Source of the DNA: Hydrogenothermaceae bacterium
Lineage (GTDB): Bacteria; Aquificota; Aquificae; Hydrogenothermales; Hydrogenothermaceae
Assembly (NCBI GenBank): GCA_026984415.1
Contig: JALSSE010000394.1
Coordinates: 1 to 7,807 of the forward strand
DNA: 7,807 bases
Reading direction: 5' to 3'
Shown here: one piece after another, positions 1 to 5,135 of the stretch
Layout of the letters: every line of letters begins with the position of its first letter
How positions within the stretch are numbered: the first letter of the stretch is position 1
Notes under the pieces: generated by a model
What the model was told of the DNA's origin: nothing
Databases searched by the model: none
What the model saw: the letters and a program-made list of their open reading frames with translations, nothing else
Position numbers and translations under genes: made by a program

Positions 1-203
1 AAACAGGGACAATTGTAAAGGCACACAACAACGATTTAATTATAATTGGAGGACTAATAGGAACAGACACACAAAATACAAAAGAGGGAATTCCCTATTT
101 TGAAAATTTACCTTTGATTGGAAAGATTTTCCAGAGAAACATAAAAAGCCACGAAAAAAGAGAACTTGTAATTTTTCTAAAACCGATTTTGGTAAAGAAT
201 TAA
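1..203 (+). CDS. Secretin (GspD/PilQ/MshL family), C-terminal fragment, 5' end outside window
   Basis: The reading frame is open from the window edge (first full codon at 3) to TAA at 201-203, giving 66 residues. It is the end of a secretin, the multimeric outer-membrane channel of type II secretion and type IV pilus systems. The visible part carries the family's closing signature: a strand-rich IIIGGLI segment, then GIPYFENLPLIGKIFQ (the conserved 'G-I-P-x-L-x-x-I-P-x-x-G-x-L-F' element that ends the beta-barrel), then ELVIFLKPILV (the 'E-L-V-I-F-I-T-P-x-I-V' terminal strand). It ends soon after that strand, so no long S-domain for pilotin binding is present. The next gene starts 12 nt downstream, implying co-transcription. 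Whether it is MshL-, PilQ- or GspD-like cannot be told from this fragment; the neighbouring TPR and prepilin genes fit an MSHA-like or type II-like set. The family call is confident, the subfamily is not. Confidence 0.9.
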   Translation, partial: TGTIVKAHNNDLIIIGGLIGTDTQNTKEGIPYFENLPLIGKIFQRNIKSHEKRELVIFLKPILVKN

Positions 204-209
204 AGAGGT
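204..209 (+). promoter_or_regulatory. Ribosome binding site of the TPR gene
   Basis: AGAGGT lies about 7 nt before ATG 216 and directly follows the secretin stop codon. It supports the chosen start and close coupling of the two genes. Confidence 0.75.
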
Positions 210-215
210 AAAAAG

Positions 216-1220
216 ATGAGTTTGATAATAGAGACTTTAAACAGAATAGAAACAGATGAATTTAAAAATTACGTTCCACCTTCTCTTTTGAAAAACCAGA
301 AAAAAGACAAACCAAATTCTAAAAAAATATACATATATTTAGGTATTTTTGTTTCTTTATCAGCTCCTGCCTTGTATCTTTCCAGCTTAATTGGAAATAT
401 TACAAATGAAAATCAACAGATAGCTGTAGCTACATACAATGAAACTAAAAATCAGATTGTTCCTGAAGTAAATGATATTCCAGTTGTACCTTTAGAAGCA
501 GGTGTTAATGAAAATATTAATTATTTGGAGAAATCTATTAAAGAAATAAATAGATTAAAAATAAGTAGCTCTGTTTATATTACTGTAAAAAATAGTATTG
601 ATAAAATTTTAATTCCAGAAGTAGTGCAGAAGCAAAACATAAAAAAACAACCTGAAAATTTAGATGCAAAATTTAACAGTTTTGTATCTATGGCAGAAAC
701 TTCTTATAGAGAAGGAGATTTAGAAAACAGCCTTAAATGGTATAAAAACGCATACTCTATAAAAAAAGACAGCTATGTTTTAAATCAGATATTAAATATT
801 TATATTCAGAAAAATAACTGGGCTACTGTAAACTCTTTAATCTCAGATGTTAAAAGTGAAGATTTAATTTATTCCTTTTTAGTTCAGTTAATTGATAAAA
901 ACCAGAACCAACTGGCTGAACAGATTTTAGATGAAAAAATTGATACAGACAAAAACGGATATTTAGTTTATTTGAAAGGTTTAATTTTAGAAAACAAAGG
1001 CAATACTTTACAGGCAGAAGAATTTTATAAAAAAGCATATGATAAAAATAGATTAGACCCTTATTTTGCTTACAGTTATGGAAGGATTTTGGAAATTAAT
1101 AAAAAGTATTCAAAAGCTCTAAAAGTATATTTACAGACAAAAAATTTAAATCTTGATAATAATCTAAAATCAATAATTGAAAACAGGATTTCTATTTTGA
1201 GGGGTAATCTTGTATTCTAA
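216..1220 (+). CDS. Membrane-anchored TPR protein with GspB-like N-terminus (MshN/GspB-type assembly factor)
   Basis: A 334-residue protein, probably a bitopic inner-membrane protein with a short cytoplasmic tail and a long periplasmic part. Residues 1-24 (MSLIIETLNRIETDEF...VPPSL) resemble the cytoplasmic start of GspB/ExeB proteins ('M-S-x-I-L-x-A-L-x-x-A-E-x-x-R...V-P-x-L'). A basic stretch (26-37) precedes one hydrophobic segment at about 38-60. Residues 60-149 look like a low-complexity spacer. From about 150 to 330 there are helical repeats of TPR type, such as AETSYREGDLENSLKWYKNA and the later GNTLQAEEFYKKAYDKN and KKYSKALKVYLQTKNLN units. MSHA loci encode a comparable TPR protein, MshN, near the secretin MshL; GspB works with the ATPase GspA in placing secretins. 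Position right after the secretin fits either role. Start ATG 216 has a good ribosome binding site. It overlaps the prepilin gene by 11 nt. The domain call is firm; the role is inferred. Confidence 0.8.
   Translation: MSLIIETLNRIETDEFKNYVPPSLLKNQKKDKPNSKKIYIYLGIFVSLSAPALYLSSLIGNITNENQQIAVATYNETKNQIVPEVNDIPVVPLEAGVNENINYLEKSIKEINRLKISSSVYITVKNSIDKILIPEVVQKQNIKKQPENLDAKFNSFVSMAETSYREGDLENSLKWYKNAYSIKKDSYVLNQILNIYIQKNNWATVNSLISDVKSEDLIYSFLVQLIDKNQNQLAEQILDEKIDTDKNGYLVYLKGLILENKGNTLQAEEFYKKAYDKNRLDPYFAYSYGRILEINKKYSKALKVYLQTKNLNLDNNLKSIIENRISILRGNLVF
1199..1204 (+). promoter_or_regulatory. Ribosome binding site that supports a TTG start for the prepilin
   Basis: GAGGGG ends 5 nt before TTG 1210 and lies inside the last codons of the TPR gene. 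No ATG or GTG is available at a suitable spot upstream of the prepilin leader, and the six-residue basic leader begins exactly here, so this site decides the start. Confidence 0.7.
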
Positions 1221-2571
1221 AAAAGGTTTTACTTTAATAGAACTGGCATTAGTACTTGTTATATTTGGGTTATTATTGGCTTCTGGGATAGGAATAATCA
1301 GTATTTTAGTTAAAAATCAGAAATTTAATGAAACAAAAGGAATAGTTGATAAAGCCTGTAAAACACTTGAAGGGTTTGCAATTTCACATAAAAAACTTCC
1401 TTCTGATTTAAACTTATTAGGTATTCCAACTAAAGATTCTTTTACTAATGATATTGTTTATGCATTTGCTCCAAGGATGGAAGGTATTGATTTTTGCAAT
1501 ACTGAACCTCTACACTGGCTTACCCTTGATGATAATGGAAATACAAAAAAAATTGCTTTTATCGTTTATAGCAAAGGGGCAAACATGCACGATGAAACAA
1601 AAACAGGAACAGATAGCTATCAGATAAAACCTTATGGAGCAGATGTTGGAAGTTATAAATATGATGATATTGTTTGTTTTGGAGATATTAATCTTTTAAG
1701 AGAAAAAGGGTGTGAGCCTTTCCAGATAGTGACAGATTCTTTGCCTGTGGCAATACAATATTTACCTTATTCAACAACAGTATTTAAAATTTCTGGGGGA
1801 ACATTAAGCGGTTGTTCTATATCTGGTAATTTACCTTCTGGAATAAACTTTGATTCTTCTTCCTGTAGTATATCAGGAACTCCAACACAGTCAGGGACTT
1901 TTAATTTTTCAATAACTGCAAGCGATACAATTGATAGAACAACAACAAAATCTTTTAATCTTACAGTAAATCCAAACCCTGTAAAAATTGCAACTCCTTA
2001 TCTTCCTTATGGCTATAAAGATAATCCTTATAATGTAGGTTTGACTGCTAAGGGTGGTACTGGGAAATATTCGTGGAATATTTCAGGAAATTTTCCCTCT
2101 GGAATATCTGCTTCAAGCAGTATTATTTCAGGAACTCCAACAGAAACAGGTACTTTTTCTATACTGGTAACTGTGTGTGATGCTACATTTACATCTGTTT
2201 GTGATTCTAAAAAAATGGTATTAAGTATTTTAGATAATACTGTAAGTTCAGGAGGTTCAGGAGGTAGTGGTGGAAGTTCAGGAGGTAGTGGAAGTTCCAT
2301 AATAAATATAGTTAACTTATTTGGCGATATTAGTTTTAGGATAAATTCAACTGGTAGTTGTGTCAATGTAAATAGAAATACAATTTTAACTATTGATTTA
2401 TCATCGGTAGACCCAGATAACGATGAATTTATTTTTTATAAAAATAGTAATTGTGATGAACAAGCATGTACAAAAGTTGGTAACGATTTTGTAGCTCAAG
2501 ATGTTAATAATAATGGGATAATAAATTTACAAAAACTTGATAGTGGTTTATGTATATTTAATGATATATAA
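1210..2571 (+). CDS. Modular type IV prepilin with two Ig-like domains, Gly/Ser linker and Cys-rich C-terminus (putative pilin adhesin)
   Basis: A 453-residue protein that begins with a class III prepilin signal: leader MYSKKG, cleavage expected after G6, mature Phe at 7 and the conserved Glu at 11 (FTLIE), then a hydrophobic helix to about residue 35. Prepilin peptidase should cut and methylate it. Residues about 36-177 form a pilin-like head with four Cys. Two putative Ig-like (He_PIG type) domains follow, at about 178-253 and 258-340; both show the family's 'S-G-x-L-P-S-G-I...I-S-G-T-P-T-x-x-G-T-F-x-x-x-V-T' pattern. Next come a Ser/Gly linker (346-363) and a C-terminal domain (364-453) with four Cys that I do not recognise. 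Typical pilins have about 130-200 residues, so this one is very long. It starts at TTG, 11 nt inside the TPR gene, which suggests translational coupling. Likely a minor or tip pilin exposed at the surface for adhesion. The pilin call is firm; adhesion is inference. Confidence 0.85.
   Translation: MYSKKGFTLIELALVLVIFGLLLASGIGIISILVKNQKFNETKGIVDKACKTLEGFAISHKKLPSDLNLLGIPTKDSFTNDIVYAFAPRMEGIDFCNTEPLHWLTLDDNGNTKKIAFIVYSKGANMHDETKTGTDSYQIKPYGADVGSYKYDDIVCFGDINLLREKGCEPFQIVTDSLPVAIQYLPYSTTVFKISGGTLSGCSISGNLPSGINFDSSSCSISGTPTQSGTFNFSITASDTIDRTTTKSFNLTVNPNPVKIATPYLPYGYKDNPYNVGLTAKGGTGKYSWNISGNFPSGISASSSIISGTPTETGTFSILVTVCDATFTSVCDSKKMVLSILDNTVSSGGSGGSGGSSGGSGSSIINIVNLFGDISFRINSTGSCVNVNRNTILTIDLSSVDPDNDEFIFYKNSNCDEQACTKVGNDFVAQDVNNNGIINLQKLDSGLCIFNDI
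1873..2142 (+). repeat. Diverged tandem duplication of the Ig-like module, marked by a 15-bp exact repeat
   Basis: The bases tcaggaactccaaca occur at 1873-1887 and again at 2128-2142, 255 bp (85 codons) apart, both encoding SGTPT. The surrounding codons align as two copies of one Ig-like domain that have drifted apart elsewhere. This points to an internal in-frame duplication rather than two unrelated domains. Confidence 0.7.
2246..2297 (+). repeat. Gly/Ser codon repeat encoding the flexible linker
   Basis: The element gttcaggaggt occurs at 2246-2256, 2255-2265 and 2276-2286. The longer gttcaggaggtagtgg is exact at 2255-2270 and 2276-2291, an offset of 21 bp. All copies stay in the prepilin reading frame and encode runs of Ser and Gly (residues about 346-363). 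The repeat has the form expected to change length by slippage or recombination without shifting the frame. Confidence 0.8.
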
Positions 2572-2572
2572 G

Positions 2573-2854
2573 TTACTTCTGCTTATCTTTTTCTTTTTGT
2601 TCTACCCACCACGGTTTTGGGTTTAATTCGCTATCTGGTACTAACTGTAAATATCTTCCAAACTCATCTTTATAGAACTGTTTCATTACTTCAGGGTCGT
2701 TTATATTAACTCCATTTGCCCTTAACTGTATTGCCTTCCAGACTGCATAACACTTAACACCACCAACAATTACAGGTTCTTCACCAGGATTTTTATGAAG
2801 TTCAAAATTGTATTCTTTTGAGTTTTTAAATTCTTTTTTGTAAAAATTTTCCAT
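2573..2854 (-). CDS. Small conserved-looking protein of unknown function
   Basis: I do not recognise this 93-residue protein. It is hydrophilic, with a lysine-rich N-terminus (MENFYKKEFKNSKEYN), a compact middle (GEEPVIVGGVKCYAVWKAIQLRANGVNINDPEVMKQFYKDEFGRYLQL) holding the single Cys, and a charged tail after KPWWVEQ. No signal peptide or membrane segment is seen, so it is probably cytoplasmic. The ATG at 2854 is preferred over an in-frame ATG at 2869, because AAAGGTGG lies 4 nt upstream of 2854 and itself spans the upstream codons. Balanced composition and a good ribosome binding site favour a real gene. Its stop lies 1 nt from the stop of the convergent prepilin gene. It is separated from thiD upstream by a terminator-like hairpin, so it probably has its own promoter. 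No function is proposed. Confidence 0.7.
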   Translation of the reverse strand: MENFYKKEFKNSKEYNFELHKNPGEEPVIVGGVKCYAVWKAIQLRANGVNINDPEVMKQFYKDEFGRYLQLVPDSELNPKPWWVEQKEKDKQK

Positions 2855-2858
2855 TTTA

Positions 2859-2866
2859 CCACCTTT
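2859..2866 (-). promoter_or_regulatory. Ribosome binding site deciding the start of the small protein
   Basis: On the minus strand AAAGGTGG is followed by TAAA and then ATG at 2854. The alternative ATG at 2869 would need a site upstream in a TAAAATAAAA stretch, where none is seen. Confidence 0.6.
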
Positions 2867-2883
2867 CATTTTTATTTTAGATT

Positions 2884-2889
2884 AATATA
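2884..2889 (-). promoter_or_regulatory. Possible -10 element for the small protein gene
   Basis: TATATT on the minus strand would place the transcript start about 20-25 nt before ATG 2854. At 17-bp spacing the -35 position reads TTTTCC, a poor match; TTCACA is a better hexamer but lies 23 bp away. In DNA this AT-rich the call is weak. Confidence 0.3.
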
Positions 2890-2925
2890 CTACTAACCAA
2901 GTAAATGGAAAATGTGAATAATCAT

Positions 2926-2953
2926 ATAAAAATTTCCCCTCTGAATGAGGGGA
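2926..2953 (-). terminator. Rho-independent terminator-like hairpin downstream of thiD
   Basis: A perfect 7-bp stem pairs TCCCCTC (2935-2941) with GAGGGGA (2947-2953) around a 5-nt loop. Read on the minus strand, the stem is followed by AA and then five T, which suits a terminator for thiD about 47 nt after its stop. Read on the plus strand there is no T-run, so it should not end the prepilin operon. It is the only conspicuously GC-rich patch in the 130-bp gap. Confidence 0.65.
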
Positions 2954-2999
2954 TTAGATAAGGAAGTTGTAGTCACTAATTCTTTTCGTAGCTTTATAT

Positions 3000-3794
3000 T
3001 TATAAATTAATCCAGTTATGGTTAAGTGGGCCATTTCCTTTTCCAATTTCTAAAGAATTTTCAATAGCTCCTTGAATATAAGCCCTTGCAAGTCTTATAG
3101 CCTTAAATGGTGAATACCCTTTCGCAAGGTATCCAGTTATTGCTGCAGAAAAAGTACAACCTGTTCCATGGGTATTTTTTGTATCAACCCTTGGGTATCT
3201 TAAATAATGAAAATTTCCATTTATAAGAACAACATCAACTACCTCTTTTCCTGAACCAAAGTGTCCACCTTTAATAATCACAATCTTTGCTCCCTGATTA
3301 TTTATTATTTTTGCTGCATTTTCTATATCTTCCCAGTTCTCTATTTTTATATCAGCTAAAATCTCTGCTTCCTGAATATTAGGTGTAACTATTAATGTAA
3401 GTGGTATTATTTCTTTTACCAGTAAATTTATGGAAATTTCACTTAACAACCTTTTTCCACTTGTAGATTTTAATACAGGGTCTAAAACTAACTTTTCAAT
3501 TTTAAATTCTTTAATGGCTTTTGCCACATTTTCTAATATATCACTATTGGCTAACATTCCTATTTTTGCTGAATCTATACCAATATCATCGTATATTAGT
3601 TTAATCTGTTTATAAACAAACTCTCCTGTTGGATTAAAAAGGTCATAAACCCCTGTTGTATTCTGTGCGGTAAGAGATGTTATTGCGGTCATTCCATATA
3701 CGCCAAGTGCGGAAAATGTTTTCAAATCTGCCTGTATACCTGCTCCACCACTGTTATCACTTCCTGCAATTGTTAAAGCTTTAGGTATATTCAT
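3000..3794 (-). CDS. thiD: Hydroxymethylpyrimidine/phosphomethylpyrimidine kinase
   Basis: A cytoplasmic kinase of thiamine synthesis that phosphorylates HMP to HMP-P and then to HMP-PP, the pyrimidine half joined to the thiazole by ThiE. The 264 residues match the usual length of about 265. Ribokinase-like features are in order: N-terminal [20 protein letters not shown] (8-27), Gln44 in [35 protein letters not shown], and [12 protein letters not shown] near the end with Cys213. Gln44 and Cys213 fall at the same numbers as the HMP-binding Gln and the anion-hole Cys known for Salmonella ThiD, strong support for the function. ATG 3794 has AGAGG at 3801-3805, 6 nt upstream. No ThiE fusion and no other thiamine gene is in the window. 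It diverges from the transporter gene and has a sigma-70-type promoter. The leader is far too short for a TPP riboswitch. Confidence 0.95.
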   Translation of the reverse strand: MNIPKALTIAGSDNSGGAGIQADLKTFSALGVYGMTAITSLTAQNTTGVYDLFNPTGEFVYKQIKLIYDDIGIDSAKIGMLANSDILENVAKAIKEFKIEKLVLDPVLKSTSGKRLLSEISINLLVKEIIPLTLIVTPNIQEAEILADIKIENWEDIENAAKIINNQGAKIVIIKGGHFGSGKEVVDVVLINGNFHYLRYPRVDTKNTHGTGCTFSAAITGYLAKGYSPFKAIRLARAYIQGAIENSLEIGKGNGPLNHNWINL

Positions 3795-3823
3795 TTTCTG
3801 CCTCTTTAATCCTTTATTCCTTA

Positions 3824-3852
3824 AATATACAACCTGTTTAATTACAAGTTAA
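3824..3852 (-). promoter_or_regulatory. thiD promoter, sigma-70 type
   Basis: On the minus strand TTAACT (3847-3852) and TATATT (3824-3829) are 17 bp apart, matching the consensus at 4 of 6 and 5 of 6 positions. A transcript start near 3817 would leave a leader of about 23 nt with the ribosome binding site inside it. Confidence 0.55.
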
Positions 3853-3861
3853 TAGCTTTCT

Positions 3862-3884
3862 GTGAAATACAAGTGAAGTGAAAT
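3862..3884. repeat. Short GTGAA direct repeats in the thiD/transporter divergent region
   Basis: GTGAA begins at 3862, 3873 and 3878, and the longer GTGAAAT occurs at 3862-3868 and 3878-3884, 16 bp apart. The cluster lies just upstream of the thiD -35 and about 55 bp upstream of the putative transporter -10. It could be an operator or activator site, or chance. Confidence 0.3.
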
Positions 3885-3938
3885 TTAGAAAATTATGATT
3901 TTCATACATATTATATTTTTTATTTCTACATAAATTAG

Positions 3939-3944
3939 TATTAT
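3939..3944 (+). promoter_or_regulatory. Possible -10 element for the sulfur transporter gene
   Basis: TATTAT matches the -10 consensus at 5 of 6 positions and would give a leader of about 18 nt. The -35 position is only a T-run (3916-3921), so activation by a bound factor is possible. The call is weak in AT-rich DNA. Confidence 0.35.
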
Positions 3945-3955
3945 ACACTCCATTT

Positions 3956-3962
3956 AGGAGGT
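3956..3962 (+). promoter_or_regulatory. Very strong Shine-Dalgarno of the transporter gene
   Basis: AGGAGGT is a full complement to the 16S rRNA 3' end and ends 6 nt before ATG 3969. It is the best ribosome binding site in the window and suggests high translation. Confidence 0.85.
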
Positions 3963-3968
3963 GTCATC

Positions 3969-5102
3969 ATGGAGTTCTCAAGTTATCTTTTAATGGGTTT
4001 GATTACAGGAGCACTATTTGGTGCTGTTCTTCATAAAGTAGGAGCTGTCAGGTATTCAAGAGTTGAAGGATTACTTCTTTTAAAGGATTTGAAAATATTA
4101 AAATTTGCCTTTGTTGGAGTTGGAACTGCGTCTATTCTTTATGGACTTGCATTTTTATTAGGAGTTAACGACGCTTTAAACATTCATCCTCGTATTATGC
4201 CTTATATGGGTGTAGCACATATTTTAGGTGGATTTCTTTTTGGAATAGCTTTTGCTGCTTCTGGTTTATGCCCAGGAACCTGCCTTGCAAGGGTTGGCTC
4301 TGGCAAATGGATTGCTTTTGCCGCAGTAATTGGATTAATGTTAGGAATAGTTATTTATGATTTACTTTATCCGTTTTTAGTAGATGCAGGAATTTTAGGT
4401 AATAAAAAGGCTATTACAATTTATGGTGTTTTTGGACTTCCTTACGGTGTAGTGGCTGTTCTCTGGGGAGTATTATTTATGTTTCTTGCATATTTAGCTA
4501 ATAAAAGAGACCCTGCTGTTGAGTTAGAAAAAAATGAACCTAAACCAGAATCTTTTATTGATTTACTGAAAAATGAGTGGCACTGGTTTCCTTCAGGTGT
4601 TCTGGCAGGAGTTATCATCGTATGGGCAACTATGCAGGGTCAATTTTTAGGATTTTCTGGGTCTATTTTATCTTTTGTAGCATGGATAGCTTACGAATTA
4701 GGACATCCTTTAGGGGTAGTTCCTGTTATAGATGAAACAATTATGTGGAGAGCTGGTCTTGCAATGGGAGTAATTCCCGGAGCTTTTATAAGTTCCTATC
4801 TTTCAAGAACTTTAAAATTTGATGTTGTACCTCCTTCATTTGCAGAAGCAGTAAGTCCAATACCATGGGTTAGATTAAGTCTTGTTTTCTTTGGTGGTGT
4901 ATTTCTTGCTTTAGGTGCAATGATAGGTGGTGGATGTACAACTGGAGCTTTTCTTGCAGCTTATCCTACTTTATCTGTAGGTTCACTTTTACAATCAGGA
5001 ACTTTTTTCCTTGTTGGAGTTTTAACGGCTAACTTGATTTATTTTGGAAGATGGCATCAATTCTTGAAATCCAAACCTGCTGCTGACCTACTATATGATT
5101 AA
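3969..5102 (+). CDS. YeeE/YedE (TsuA-like) family sulfur-compound transporter
   Basis: A 377-residue inner-membrane protein made almost wholly of hydrophobic helices, in two similar halves around a hydrophilic loop (about residues 178-205, NKRDPAVELEKNEPKPES). It belongs to the YeeE/YedE family, whose studied member TsuA carries thiosulfate into the cell past conserved cysteines. The first half has ASGLCPGTCLARVG (Cys101, Cys105), the second ALGAMIGGGCTTGAFLAAYPTLSVGS (Cys323); these match the two family cysteine motifs. These are the only cysteines in the protein. The N-terminal repeat (GAVLHKVGAVRYSRVEG) has none where other members carry a third. The start is fixed by a very strong ribosome binding site. 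The gene stands alone between a divergent thiD and a terminator, with no TusA or rhodanese beside it. Substrate (thiosulfate, selenium or another sulfur species) is inferred from family only. Confidence 0.85.
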   Translation: MEFSSYLLMGLITGALFGAVLHKVGAVRYSRVEGLLLLKDLKILKFAFVGVGTASILYGLAFLLGVNDALNIHPRIMPYMGVAHILGGFLFGIAFAASGLCPGTCLARVGSGKWIAFAAVIGLMLGIVIYDLLYPFLVDAGILGNKKAITIYGVFGLPYGVVAVLWGVLFMFLAYLANKRDPAVELEKNEPKPESFIDLLKNEWHWFPSGVLAGVIIVWATMQGQFLGFSGSILSFVAWIAYELGHPLGVVPVIDETIMWRAGLAMGVIPGAFISSYLSRTLKFDVVPPSFAEAVSPIPWVRLSLVFFGGVFLALGAMIGGGCTTGAFLAAYPTLSVGSLLQSGTFFLVGVLTANLIYFGRWHQFLKSKPAADLLYD

Positions 5103-5108
5103 GTTTTT

Positions 5109-5135
5109 AGCCCTCTAAAAGAGGGCTTACTTTTT
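5109..5135 (+). terminator. Rho-independent terminator of the transporter gene
   Basis: AGCCCTC (5109-5115) pairs perfectly with GAGGGCT (5121-5127) around TAAAA, followed by TAC and then five T (5131-5135) on the plus strand. It begins 7 nt after the stop codon at 5100-5102. The same hairpin follows the typA stop on the minus strand, but there it is followed by A-rich sequence, so it looks like a one-way terminator. Its T-run overlaps the typA stop codon. Confidence 0.85.

Noticed and set aside
850..1038. Minus-strand 62-codon frame inside the TPR gene
   Set aside because: It is antisense to well-formed TPR repeats and has no recognisable domain.
2028..2366. Minus-strand open frame rich in Pro and Leu inside the prepilin gene
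   Set aside because: It is the complement of the Gly/Ser linker and Ig-like codons. The proline runs mirror the GGT/TCA repeats, and the prepilin frame has clear domains.
2935..2953. The CCCCTC/GAGGGG hairpin as the end of an IS200/IS605-type element
   Set aside because: Such elements carry hairpin ends, but there is no transposase remnant or second end nearby, and the minus-strand T-run explains it as a thiD terminator.
2998..3007. ATTTATAAAT palindrome at the end of thiD
   Set aside because: A 10-bp AT-only palindrome is expected by chance in DNA this AT-rich.
3430..3615. Plus-strand 61-codon frame inside thiD
   Set aside because: It is antisense to conserved ThiD motifs and has no ribosome binding site of note.
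3795..3968. A TPP riboswitch upstream of thiD
   Set aside because: The promoter lies so close that the leader is about 23 nt, and no CUGAGA-type core is seen.
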